Below, in pieces: positions 47,046 to 60,106 of a stretch of DNA of 64,000 bases. Position numbers and translations under genes: made by a program. Numbering within the stretch: position 1 is the first letter of the stretch; every line of letters starts with the position of its first letter. The DNA comes from Cymodocea nodosa (lineage: Eukaryota; Streptophyta; Magnoliopsida; Alismatales; Cymodoceaceae): positions 198,501 through 262,500 of the forward strand of contig JAZBRI010000003.1 in assembly GCA_036874045.1 (NCBI GenBank). The letters are read 5' to 3'. The notes beneath the pieces were generated by a model. It was not told the DNA's origin, made no database searches, and was given only the letters and a program-made list of their open reading frames with translations.

Positions 47046-50000
47046 ATGAACGTGGTGGGCAGGGTTGGCAGTTTGATTACTCAAGGTGTATATTCTGTAG
47101 CCACACCTTTCCACCCCTTTGGCGGTGCTGTTGATGTCATTGTTGTTGAGCAAGAAGATGGGACCTACCGCAGCACCCCATGGTATGTGCGCTTTGGGAA
47201 GTTCCAAGGTGTTCTTAAGGGTGCAGAGAAAATCGTTCGAATCTCTGTCAATGGCATTGAGGCCAATTTCCACATGCTCCTTGACAACTCGGGGGAGGCA
47301 TACTTTGTGAGGGATGCTCTGTCTGGAAGTACGCAGATGGAATTCAGCAATGACAGTCCTGATGCTGGTGATCCATCCAAGTCAACCATAAATGACAGTC
47401 ATGATAAAAAGGATGATATATTTAATGAAAATAATGATGAAAACCAAAAGGTCATTACTAATGAACAAATTTATGGATTCCAAGATGAGCATTCATCTTC
47501 AGAGGTTTCGGTTGACTCATCAAGTTTTACTCCATACCACTATGGGAGTTTAGATGAGGTGGAGGATATTGTAGAATCCTCTCAAAACTCTAATCCAGAG
47601 ATGGTGTTGATTAGTGTGGATGGGCATCTTCTCACTGCTCCAATATCTTCAACTGAAGGTAATACAGAAAATGTGCAATTGAGCACACCACAGTTTCACC
47701 TAGGTCCTGGTGATAGTTCTGATGACTTTGGTTCCAATGGAAATGGATGGGCAGCTGGTATAATGAATAGGGAGCAGTCTTATCGTGACCGAGAAGATGC
47801 TGTTACTAGAAACTTATGTCAGACAAGATGCTGTGCAGAGAAAGTTGCTACTAGTTTGATGAGAAGTAACACCTTTCAGAGCTGCATTGATTCTACAGAA
47901 CAACTAGCAGATAGGGATGATTCTGATTCTCTGAATTTGGACTCACCAAACATAGAATTAGATGCAGAATATGGTTCCAGAATTTCATCTAATGGCTGTA
48001 ATCAATGCATCCCTGAAGTACGTGAAGAAGAATTGATTACTGATAACTGTTCAGATGATGCCTGTACACCTCTTCGTGACACAGTTTTGACAACCACTCA
48101 GATCTCTGTCAACTCAAGTATTGCTGTTGAAGAAGACAAGGACAATATTGTGGGTGACTCATTCATATCCCAAATAGGTGAACAAGATTTGTGTGATCAT
48201 TCAGATGGTGCCATTATTCATCCTTTGGGATCAGAATCAGGAAAATCTGAATCATCTGTGAAAGAACACAAGGAAGATATTGTGGTTCACAATAACAAAG
48301 AAAATGGTGATCATGATCAGGTTCCTGCAATTTCAGAGGATTATACTAGGCATGATGATTCATCATTTTTTTCAGAGTCTTGTTCTCAACTCAGTAATGA
48401 ATCACCATCAGTGCAGGTTGAAAGAGAGAGCAATAAAACATTGTGTGAAACTGAAAAGATTGATGATGAAAATTCTCCCTCATTGCCTGCCCATATACCA
48501 AAATCTAACGTAGAACAAGAGTCTGAAAAAGAAGAAAGTAATAGTTCGAAGTCTGCTGGTGAAGAGGGAATGGACACCTCACAATTTCAGAACCATGAGA
48601 AGTCACCTGGCTTGGGTAAGATAAATCTCTTTTCTAAGTTGCTATAATGCCTAGCACCAACTTTCATCTCATGTCATTCAACTTATTAGCATTATTTTAA
48701 ACATGCAGGTTTTGAGGTTTCTCTATGTGGGAATATGCTACGTGCTGGTATGGATAGCAATTCTGCAGATGAGGCTTTTAAAGAACACATCATTTCTAAG
48801 AAGTATTTTGAGGAAAGTGGGCCTGCAATTTTAAAGAATAAAAATCTCATTGTGAGATTCAATGGGAAATATTTTCGCTGGGACAAGGCTGCTCCTATTG
48901 TTCTTGGAATGGCTGCTTTTGGCACAGACATATCAATTGATCTGAAAGATGCAATACCTGTTAAACAGGATGTACCAAAGCTAGGGGAAGATACACAAGC
49001 AATATCTCCTTCCACACGTGGATGGAAACTTTGGCCAATTCCATTTAGGAAGTCTAAAACCTTTCAACATGCTAACAGTGGCTCTTCTAATATAGACGAT
49101 TTAGTAGATTCAGTGCAAGCTGAACCGTCAATTCAAGGAAACAACACTGATAGTGAATCACCACAGAAAAGATACATAAGAACAAATGTTCCAACCACCG
49201 AGCAGATTTCATCATTGAATTTGAAGGATGGTCAGAATATGATTACCTTCAGTTTTTGTACCAGCTTTCTCGGAGAGCAACAGGTCTATACTGACTTTGT
49301 CTTATCTATTAATTTTTACTATGTAGAATAATAAATTATTGTGTTCCCTGAATCAAGTCCTTAACAGGTTGACGCTCATGTTTATTTATGGAAATGGAAC
49401 ACCCGAATAGTTATTTCTGATGTTGATGGAACTATTACGAAGTAAGAAATGTCTCATCTTTCTTGTATTTTCTACAGCTGTCTGCTTGTGCATAGATCCT
49501 TTGAAAACACTTGTGACAGTATAAGACCGATGAGATATGTTGATTAATCTGACATTAATTTAATATTAGCTGTCACTTACATAGTATAGTTAATAGCATA
49601 GGAATGTTTGCTGGAAGAATTGCAGAAAGAGCTGTTACAGGTTCAGGATGTACCAAAATCAGTTGGCTAGATAGAAGGTATCCTCAACTTGTTATAAGCT
49701 CAGGTTTACCGTTGTTTCTCCCTAATGTGGCACCATTCCAACATACCCCTGCACTTGTGGTGAGTTCTTCTGGAAGACAAGTGTCTCCCATTGCATTGTC
49801 TAAACTACTTGCCTAAGTAGAAGGTGTCTTCAACTTGTTATAAGCCCAAGTTCACCATTGTTTTTCTCCAATGTGGGACTATTCCAACACTGGGAATATG
49901 ACTGAAGTGGTTCAATGATCTTAAAATACATCAAGATGCATTGGCTCACAATTACATGAAAAGCAATAAGAGAAAATTTGAATGTTAATCAATTATCATT

Positions 50001-53000
50001 TCTGTGTTTTATAATACTGTGCACCAAGGATTTTGATGTATATCTAGTGATATTCTTTGGTAAATAGTAAATTGAGACCTAGATATATGATATCCATATG
50101 TCAATATTCTGTTCGTGAAAACATAATAAAAAATTTGTTTAAAACTTTCATATTTAGTGGTGTCAAAATCATGTTGGTAAATTGAAAATAGGATGAATTG
50201 GTGAAATTTTGTGACTGTCAATAATTAGTATTATATCCTGTTCACTGTAAAGCACACTTCCATTTAAAGTATTTATTTTTAGTACTTCACTAGGAGGTGC
50301 TTCCTATTCCATATACGAACTTTTAAATGGAGACCAGGAAAAAATTTAAAAAATATTTTCATGCTTTTACTTATTCTTTTGTTAATTACTTAATTTATAA
50401 TTTATCATTTGTTTCAGATCTGACGTCCTAGGTCAGTTTATGCCTTTAGTTGGGAAAGATTGGAACCAGTCTGGAGTGGCAAGGCTTTTTTGTGCAATCA
50501 AGGTATGTGCCTTTTTGTTTTCCTATTTAGTAATTGTACAATTAATACTATTTCCATTGTCTTCAGTAATACAATAGTCTAGGTTTTCTCTTTTTCATTC
50601 TCTGTAAATCTTAGGAAACAATCTCTCAAAGCAATCACATTCTTGTTCACTGATCTTTGTTTTACATTTTTTAGAATATTTTACATTCTACCTAGTTATA
50701 TAGGCATATAAGGGGTAGACGCATATATGCACGTGCACATACATTGTGTGCATGTGTGTGTACATAGGGGGATGATCCATTATGGTATGAGACACAGGGC
50801 TTTGGACCCCACCAATACAAGGATGACACTTATGTGCCCCATGGCTCAGGACCACATTACGGTATTCACTGTAGCGGATCAATAGTTTGTTGTGGTCAAG
50901 ACCACTTGGGATCCTTATGTAGATCCCATGTGGTGTTATGTTGTAAGTAGGTTTAGTCCTATATTTCTTATGTTGTATTTTTTCTTTCTATATAGTTTTT
51001 ATATATTAGAAGTTTTATGTTTACTTATGAATGTCATTCAACTTCTACCCATTTCTTATGTTTAACATGATATCAAAACTTAGGTTTTGTAAGTCCAAAA
51101 AGTGTGAAGAATCTAGGTAGGGAGGTGGGAAATTTTAGTTACACCCTCTTCTTAACCGTCAGCCCTTGTTCAACTTACCACCACCAACATCACAGTCTTT
51201 CTCTAGCCATCCAAGCCATTGTCTATCATCCAACTCCAACCCTCTTTTCCTTCCGTCAGCAACCACCGTCCATCACTACCAAGGTCCACTATCTCCACCT
51301 TCCATTGCCATAGCCACCATGTCTTCCCTACCCTAGCTACTGTTAGAGCACCCACCTCCCTGCTTTCCACTATCACTGGCCTCCTCTAGTCTCGTTCCTC
51401 ACTGTCACAACTCTTATTCTTTTCTACCACATGTGGTCTCTAGCCCTCCTAACATGTTTGCTTCCTATCCCATCTCACACTCACGTCTGTTCCACATGCA
51501 TTCCAAGGTGCCCCTAGCACTTTTGTTTGTTGGATCTGGTGATCTCCTTGACGTTGCCAAGCATTACTAATAGATCCAACCTTTGCAAACGGCATCATTG
51601 TCACTTGCATCTATTAGGGTTGCAAAGGGGGAGATGGGTAGTTGAAGAAGGGTGTAGAGCATGTGAGATTAAAAATTGAGGGGAGAGAAAAAGAAAAGAA
51701 ACAAAAAAGAAAAAAAGTGAGAAAGGAGGAAAGGCAAAAAATTTGTAAAAAAATAAAAAAAATGGTGGAAGTTCAAAAAAATTCAAAATAGAGGGAGAGG
51801 AAAACAAGACAGAAAAGAGTGTTTAATACTTCATTATCAATCTTCAATTAAATTAGTTATATTTTTCTCATGTAAGTGTCAATGTTGTAGTAATGCTAGT
51901 TCATCAAAGTTTGTTCTCCATGAGATTAGTCTTAATGTTGGATAGTATTGTCCTAATTACCTTTGCATGATTGATGATGGTTGTATGAGTATTGTAGTGT
52001 CATGTGTGTAAGTTGTTTAGCATGCATAAGTGTTTGTACGTTGACTGAGTCTAATGATGTCAACAATGAATCAACTTATTAGTATGTGTAGGTGTTTTTA
52101 CCCATTGCTTGTGTTCCAACAGTATGCATACATGTATTTATATATGTATGGTGATAATAAATGTTAATTCTCCTACTTGTCAGAACATTACTGAGAACAT
52201 GTTAATGTTTAGGCTATTTCTTTTTCCAAGTAACCTTTGCTTCTTTTTCCTAAGAATATGCATCTTGTATACATAGGCCAAGTAGGATTTTTCTCCCTTT
52301 TTCATGCATTAAGTTTTCTATCAGACATGATATGAACATGTTAGGATGTGTGAGCAGTATGAATGATCTTGTAGGTTAAAACTTGATTGTCTTTATTTTG
52401 TACATTTTCAGGAAAATGGTTATCAATTATTATTTCTTAGTGCACGAGCTATTGTTCAGGCCTGTGTTACTAGAAGTTTCCTTCTTAATCTCAAACAGGT
52501 AAAAATGTTTCATCCTCTTACCTTTTGTGGTTATGACAGTTGCAGTGTGGACATTCAGCTCCTAAACTTGTTAGTCACTGTCCTTTCAAAAGGAAAGGAA
52601 GGGAAGGGAAAGGAAAGGAAAAATGTGGCCTATTAGAACATGGATAAACTGTCAGTTGTTTATACTTTATACATTAGGTCAATTTGATGATTATTATGGT
52701 TTGACTAAGTTTTTTCTGTTGGGTGTCAATCTAATGCCAACCTTCTTTCTTAATTCAGGCTTGGAACTGGCTCTGCAGAGATAACCCTCCAATGCATACA
52801 ATAAGTTAATTTCTTATAGAAAAAATCCCTACCCATTGTTTAAAAATTCAAATTTGTTGTTGGCTACAGCCACTACACTTTGTTTCAAGCCACAATATCA
52901 ATGACTTGACTATAGTAAGGTTAGAAAGGCTCGCTCTTGTGTCACTGGATAGGTTCATTACCACAGGGCCGACTTGACTTGCTCATCTGTTCTTTAGTTA

Positions 53001-56000
53001 GTACATGCATAATTGTCATTCTCTTATTCTAGCACTTTTAGCTGTATGGAACAGATTTTTTTGGTCATAAAATGTATTCATTTAGTCTATTTTCCTACAT
53101 CTTTTAAATTATTTATATGATGTGAAGGAAAAAATGTATTCATTGATATTGTTTGATTAAATTGGTAGAAAAATCTGTTACATTATACTCTTAACTTCTA
53201 AAAAAACTGCTATGCTATAAACATATTTTTGCAGGATGGTACAACGTTGCCAAGGGGGCCTGTTGTCATTTCACCAGATGGTATATTGCCATCATTGTAT
53301 CGTGAAGGTATGCCTTAAAAAATTTGTTAAAAAAGAGACTTAATTACTGCCATTAATCTATTATCATGTTCAGCGGTCCATTTTGTTCTTTTATTTGGAT
53401 TTTTATGAATTAGTTACTTAACTTACATGTGTCATGAACCAACCGTAAAAACTCAATTAGGGACAATGCTACTTGTAATTCTCATCATAGTTCGAATCTT
53501 GGTGAATACAAGAACTATCATTATCCAAAAAAACTTACACATGTCATGGACTACTGTACAAGACCTCATTTAGCAAATAATATTAAGAACAGGTCCACAC
53601 TTTTTTGCATCAATGCCCACCTCAACAGGCTTGCCAATGGGAATACTTGGACAAGTTGAGACTTGTGTATCACTCACAATATAGTACCTGTGCTTTTCTT
53701 GTGGCCATTCATCTAGATGTGGAGCAACTGTCGTAAATGTTTGGAATGGATGTAAAATGGAACCCATCTGTCACTCATTCATCTTAACTTCATGTTGCTA
53801 CATAGAGAAATTTCTAAGAAACAAAATTGCTGCAACATGGAAGAAAAACTGTATCTCCCTCAGAGATCTAAACTTTTTTAGTAAGCACAAGAGATGTATA
53901 CAGGGAATGAGAGTTGGAAGAGAAAATTACCATAACTCCATTCCCAAGAATTTTGGGACTAAGCCTTTGTTTGAAATTTCTGATAAAAATTTATTTTTTA
54001 ATAAATAGTCAACTTTTTTGTCAAAATTACATATCACAACTTTTAGCTTTTTTGTTTGGAAATGTTTTTCGTCAATAAATTCTTTTTCAAGAGCTGAAGC
54101 TATACAAACTTTTTTTTGAACAGAAAAAGGAAATACATTAACATTAAAAAAAAGGAGCCTACACAAGCTATAGGCAAGCTAAACAACAAAACAAAATACA
54201 AGAAGTAAGGCAGGGTTTCAAAGATGAAACCAGCAAAAGAAAAGATATTCTATGGGATGCCTTGTGCCTTGAAAAATCTTATTTTTCCTTTCTAACCAGC
54301 GTTGCCACTAAACTACATGAGGAATTGTGTTCCACAACCTCTTCTTAGACTTGTATCAATTGCCTCTAGCCATCCAAAACTCCCAAAAAGTGTCATAGTC
54401 AAGATCGTGAATTGTATCCAGACCCTTCCATGCATGCATGAACTTGCTGATTGAAAGTCACGCAAAAAATACATGCCGACATTTCTCAATATGCTTCCTG
54501 CAAATTCTGTAAACACTGGCCAAAGAGAAGCCTCACCTCTGAAGCAGATATTCTATGGGATGCCTTTGTGCCAAAATTGGCAAGTGAAAAATTGAACCTT
54601 GGTAGATATCGAGCTCATCCAAATGAACTTCAAGCCTCTAACTATGTCAGATGCGTCCATAAGTGATAATTTGCTACGACAATTCATCTTGAAAGCCCCA
54701 TCTCCATGCTATCACCAAACCTATGAAAGAGATCCCACAGAAACAAGGGAGGAACCATAAATGTGAAGGAAAAAAAGGAGCTTGATGACCTTTTTCAAAT
54801 CTCAGATCACTTAGGTTCTTTCAAAAGTGGTCATCCCATACTATCAGCCACACAATTGAGTACAACATTGAGAAAACAAGTGCCAGTGGGGAGTCACCCA
54901 CCCACATATCACTCCAAAACCGACCAAATGTTACACAAGCAGGTTCAAACATCTACAAAGGAGGAATGTTTTTATGCCAAATGTTTGAATACAGAACACG
55001 CAATACCTTAATCCCACTATGTAGACAATTTCAAATGTTTGTATATTCATAATAATCATGTTTATGAGAGTTGCAAACTGTGATAGACCATTTCTTCAAA
55101 TGCAGTGGAAGACTAGGGATAATAGAAAAAAGGTGTACATGCTACAAAATGCATGACATTGGCCATGATTTGTGCAAAGCATGATTGTGCCAACTTCCCT
55201 TACATACGATCTTTTTTGTTCAGTTTTAAAATTTCTTGCTCAGTTCATATGACCTTTGAAATAAAATTGCAATGTGCTTCTTATTCATTTGGACAATGGA
55301 ATACAATGAGACAATTATTCTATTCATTGGAATCCAGTGATTGTATATATTTGAATAAATAGAAATATAACTGGGTTATATGCAAGGATTCAAAAGTTGA
55401 TCCAGATCAGTGAAATATTGGCGATATGGATCAGTTTTTGATTTGCTTAATCCTGAAACAAGTGGTATTTTCAAAAATACCAAGTTTCTCAAATGATCTT
55501 GCGTCTAGGATCAATGATGGATCAAAGAATCATTAAGGTTTTGTCATTTTTTGAACTTAGTGGAGGATGGATTGATTGATCCATCAAAAGGATCAATCGA
55601 TCCAAAGAAGGGTTTGTTAGACTCTACATTGTCTTTGGTATCGCAATAGAATTCTTAATCAAAGCCTTCGCAAGCTTCTCCGCCAACCGTTGAAGCCTTT
55701 GTTGAATGTTAGAGCCTTCACTGTAATGTCTGACTATTCCTGCCCACCATTGAAACCTATTAGGGTTTTACAAGTTGAGGGACAAACAATGTAAGTGGAA
55801 GGAGGAAGAAGGAAGAGGGTGACAATTTGGATAAAGAAGATAAAGAAGAAAAAGGAAAAAGTGAAAATTTGTTACATAAAAAAATTATGTTTAAAAAAAT
55901 CACAAAAAATTTAATTTTAAAAAAAAATTATGTTTACTTATGATTAACATTCTCTTGTACTCTCATAAACTTTTCTATTTTTTTAGTTAATTAATGTAAG

Positions 56001-59000
56001 ATTCTTTTACAAAAGATATTAATTACATTATAAGAAAAAAAATTTATAATTTACTCTAAAATTTTACAATATATTAAAATTTTAATTATTGAGTTCATAG
56101 AGAAGGGAAGGAAAAAAAGAAAAGGGAAGGGAGAAGAAAAAAATTATTACATAAAATGGTGAAAATATTAAAAAAATACAAAAAATATTGATATGTATTT
56201 TAATTTTTTTAAAAAATAATGTTCGCTTGTAAATAATATTCCTCATGTACCTATCTCTTATTTTCTCACAAACTTTAATTTCTATTTTAATTAATTTATG
56301 TGAGATTTTTTAAAAAGATATTAACTATATTATAGAAATAAAAAAATTTATAATTTACTGTAAAATATTATACTTGATAAATTTTTAATTATGGAGGTTA
56401 TAGAAAAAGGAAAAAAGATAAGGGAATAGAGAAGAAAAAATGAAAAAATTATTGCATAAAAAATAATGGAAGTATTAAAAAATAAAAAAATCCTAATATT
56501 TTTTATTTTAAATTATGCTTGCTTTGAATAACATTTCTCCTTTACTTGTCATATTCTCACAAACTTTATTTTCTGTTTTTTTAATTAATTACGTGAGATT
56601 TTTAAAAATATATTAACTACATTATAGAAATAAAAATTTATAATTTACTCAAATCATAAATTTATAATTTATAAAATATTTCATTTTGACAAAATATTCC
56701 AATCTTTTCGTAGACATTCAACATGAAATTAACTTTTATATAATTCCATTGTTATTAAAGTTATTTGTCATTAAAAGTTTTTTCTCTCTTATTTATACAT
56801 GATTTAAGAGTATCAATATATGTAATCACTATATTTATATCTAATTGACATTTTATACAGGATAATTATCTAGAAAATTTATCTAAGCTTTTTTATATAC
56901 TTATTATAACTTACCTTATCTTATTCTTGAATTTCAAGTTAAAATTTTAAGTTTTTTTGACTATTTCTATAAAAGTATTGTGTTTCCACTGATGCAATCT
57001 TCGATCTTTGATACGTTTCTTTTTTTTGGAGAACCGATCCTCAATATGATAACAACATTTGAATCCTTGTTTATATCCCTTGAGTTTTTTATTTTTAAGT
57101 CATCTACAGATTTTCTTTGCATTACCCATCAACCGTCCTCTAAATGTAAGATATAAATATACAGAGAAAAGTGAATGTAGCCGAGGTCATTATTTATCCA
57201 CTCAAAAATCTGTAATTATCACCTTTTCAAGCGATGGTTTTCTGTTCTATAATTGAACAATGATCCTTTTCAATTTTTTTACATGACAGTGATACGCAGA
57301 GCACCACATGAATTCAAGATTGCATGTTTAGAGGTAATTTTGTTTCAAGGCTTTACTTGTTATACATTTTGACACATTTTTATTCATCTTATCAAGATAT
57401 TTTGTCAATTATAAGCAATAGAGATCTGGTACATGAACCTGTACCAGTAACCCTCAAATCTAGTGTTAAACTGTCTACTGTTGTACTAATATCTAATGTA
57501 TATGTATATTCTTTGTGTGGGATTGGTTCATTTTTGAGGAGTGGGATAGTTTTACATGAGTAATGGACCCAGAGATGGGGTTTACAATGAATGGTTTAAT
57601 AATCAAAAAACTGGTGAACTATGTTGAGAAGCAAGGAAAGTAGGATGAAAACCATTTTAAAACTCAATTGCTTATGTGTCTTTTGATTCTTTTGTCCTAA
57701 TACATGAGTGCTAAAAAAATCTGAAGATTGAGAACATTTGTTCTATGTATATTAGATATAATGAATGACAATATTTTATTTCTAGATGGTTTCTTTTATT
57801 TCTTATGGCATGCAGGGAATAAGCAGATTTAGTGTTAATCGGTTTTAAGTGACATGCACAAACATCTTTTTTATTAATCTAAGAAGAGTGTCATGGGCTG
57901 GACCAACATTTGGTCAAAAAAATTTCACATATATTCGCCCATCTCCAACACTTATCAATATATTCAAAACAGAATCAAAGGACATTGAAGTGATTTTGTG
58001 CTAACTTATCAAATAATTCAGAGGAAATAATTGAAATTTTCTAACCTTTTGGTAATTGACAACATTTATTCATAATTTTTTCCTTTCTCCCTCATAACTA
58101 ACCGTAGTATCTATCGTATATGCAAAATTGCATGTACTTTTTGCTAGTATGGAATGCCTAGAGGAAAGGAGGTTCCTCTGTTTTTTCTATCCCTTGACTT
58201 TCGACCGTAGATGGTAGACTAGATGATATTCATTTTTGGGGCACTAATATGCCCTATATCGCACTCATACAAGTAATAACTTGCCTTTTCCAAATACATC
58301 TACAAAACCTCCGAAATATGATTTTATGGTTTTATCTTAATTAAATATTGTACCTGTGGAGACATAAAATATATAAGATATTGGCAAAAGAATACTTCAC
58401 CAATGACATTTTATTTTCCAAATGTCAACAGGTTGTGTGTTATCTTTGTTACATGAGCATTAATCATGCTTACTTTATGCTTTAGTTGCTTGCCATTTTT
58501 TAAACATGAAAGCTTGAAAGCTGAGAATTTTTTTGCTTGAAATAAGCGATGCTGTAAAAATGGAAAATGGACATTATATGTATTGGAAACTAAAATGTTT
58601 CTTTAAAAATTAAGGCTTAAAAAGATTTTTTTAAAGTAGTTTAATATCACAATCATTAAAATAATTGAATAAAATGTTTTTTAATTATAATGTATAAAAC
58701 AATTTCTGCCAGAATCTTGGTTCAAGAATGGCTAGGAAAAGTTTTAACCTACCCAGCGACAGGTATCTTAGCGGTAGTATTGCAGTCTCTTAAGACTGCA
58801 GGATATTAGGAGTGCGGGCTCAATCTCGTGTTCTCCGTTGGGCATTGCGGTTCTTGTGGCACTGTGCTAAAGTTTCAAAACAAATGTTTTACACCTACTC
58901 ATTATGGGAGATGATAATTGCTTCTTCTTAAGCTATTTTACATTTCCCGTTCGTCGACTTTCTATTTGATCATTGAAAGTTATTTTCATTTCATGAGTGG

Positions 59001-60106
59001 GTTTTTTCAACATTGTTCTTGACAGGATATTAAAGCACTTTTTCCTGTTGATTATAATCCATTTTATGCGGGCTTTGGAAATAGAGATACCGATGAACTC
59101 AGTTATCGAAAAATTGGAATACCAAAGGGAAAGATATTCATTATCAATCCTAAGGTACTTTGAATCTAGCACAGTAACAATATCTTGTGTGGGGAGTTAG
59201 ATCTTCAATTTAAATGATGTCATTTGCCTTCTACTCAACTTACAGGGTGAAGTTGCCATTAATCACCGCATTGATGTGAAATCTTACACGTCTCTTCATA
59301 CACTAGTAAATGACATGTTTCCTCCAACTTCATTGGCTGAACAGGTTTGAACTTTCTGCAACATTTAAATGTCATAAATTGCATTTATGTATTCCAGGAG
59401 TTGTCTGCTGTTTTATATGTGATGAGCCATTTATTGTAAGGTAGATGTATGAATTTTATGCTAAGAAGCTAAAAGAATAAAATCATGGAAGTTTGAAACC
59501 GGCACCCATCAATCTAGATTTCAACAAGATCTTCCAGCAACAGACTCTGCCCATTATTTGGATCGGGATTGGTTGGTTTGGCCTTTCCATTTCTAGCATT
59601 TTTATCCACTTGGCCTCAAGTTCCTTATCGTTTTGGAAAGATGCCTGTTTCCTTTTTCGTTTTCCATATTTTTCGTTGAATCCTCGTGAATGATCATAGT
59701 TCTTTTTTTGTGTGTTATATGTTACGATGATCTCTTGCTTTCTTACTTAGTGCCCAAGGCTCCTTGAGCTATTGGAGAAAACCCCAGAACAGGGAATTTC
59801 AATGAGGAAATCAACTTTTAAACCTCCTTGTATGCTCAGTTCAAAAGAATCTAAATAGAATAGCATGCGGATTTCAATGTGCAAACATCTTCCATCTTTT
59901 AGCGGAGAACCTCCAAAAACAGCTTGTTTAATCCTCTTCTTTGTGTTCACTTTAATCACATTTCACTGTGATTTTCATTTACTGTTAAAGTCACGTGCTA
60001 GTATCTGTTGGTGCTGTGATTGATGGGACCATTTCCTGAATTATTGCAGGAGGACTACAATTCATGGAATTTCTGGAAGATGCCTTTGCCGACGATTGAT
60101 GACTAA
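47046..60106 (+). CDS. PAH: Phosphatidate phosphatase, lipin family (PAH)
   Basis: Mg-dependent phosphatidate phosphatase making diacylglycerol from phosphatidate at the ER. Plant PAH1/PAH2 control eukaryotic-pathway lipid flux and membrane remodelling under phosphate starvation. Ten coding exons join to 2793 nt (930 residues): 47046-48615, 48709-49283, 49368-49441, 50418-50502, 52412-52498, 53235-53307, 57290-57333, 59026-59154, 59246-59344, 60050-60106. All introns are GT-AG and phases agree. The N-LIP domain starts at Met1 ([34 protein letters not shown]). A ~400-residue acidic, Ser-rich, poorly conserved linker follows. The C-LIP domain (about 700-900) carries the haloacid-dehalogenase motif DVDGT (733-737), then [28 protein letters not shown] and [29 protein letters not shown]. 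Length matches PAH2 (about 930). The first Met fits the conserved N-terminus. Intron 6 is about 4 kb and holds a LINE remnant. Confidence 0.95.
50870..51600 (+). mobile_element. Possible copia-type LTR end and primer binding site in PAH intron 4
   Basis: At 51061-51079 the sequence reads tttaaca followed by tgatatcaaaac, resembling a retrotransposon LTR end (ACA) plus a diverged primer binding site for initiator-Met tRNA (TGGTATCAGAGC). The preceding T-rich stretch with gttgtaagtaggtttagtcc would be the LTR. I found no second LTR and no gag/pol motif, so this is only suggestive. Confidence 0.35.
53455..53535 (+). mobile_element. tRNA-derived SINE-like fragment in PAH intron 6
   Basis: Contains agttcgaatct, a near-perfect pol III B-box, followed by 30-40 bp and a short A-run (ccaaaaaa). 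This is the usual layout of a tRNA-derived SINE. The A-box side is degraded. It is not a tRNA gene because no cloverleaf closes. Confidence 0.35.
54113..55020 (-). mobile_element. LINE 3' fragment in PAH intron 6
   Basis: Minus-strand reading gives [21 protein letters not shown] (about 54925-54865). It continues with [47 protein letters not shown] and [11 protein letters not shown] (about 54515-54270), the zinc-binding C-terminal region of plant LINE ORF2 proteins. It ends in a short A-run at 54113-54106 (minus sense), then genomic sequence. Several stops break the frame. Upstream parts (endonuclease, RT) are missing, consistent with a 5'-truncated insertion, antisense to the host gene. Confidence 0.7.
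55380..57280. other. AT-rich part of PAH intron 6 with local repeats
   Basis: Between the LINE fragment and exon 7. Three related AT-rich segments, near 55920-56090, 56215-56390 and 56510-56660, share the words catactatagaaataaaa, gtgagatttt and tataatttactc. They form degenerate direct repeats about 290 bp apart. The stretch 55400-55640 has repeats of ggatcaat. No coding potential is seen. Confidence 0.5.
58750..58900 (+). mobile_element. tRNA-like SINE fragment with a palindromic arm in PAH intron 7
   Basis: The stretch ttagcggtagtattg resembles a pol III A-box. A perfect 8-bp stem tgcagtct-ctta-agactgca (58781-58800) sits where an anticodon arm would be, and gggctcaatctc (58816-58827) resembles a B-box. 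No acceptor stem pairs, so this is not a functional tRNA; a SINE derived from a tRNA is more likely. Confidence 0.45.

Noticed and set aside
58755..58830. Possible tRNA gene
   Set aside because: A-box- and B-box-like words are present, but no acceptor or T-arm stem closes and the anticodon arm has eight pairs; a SINE remnant fits better.
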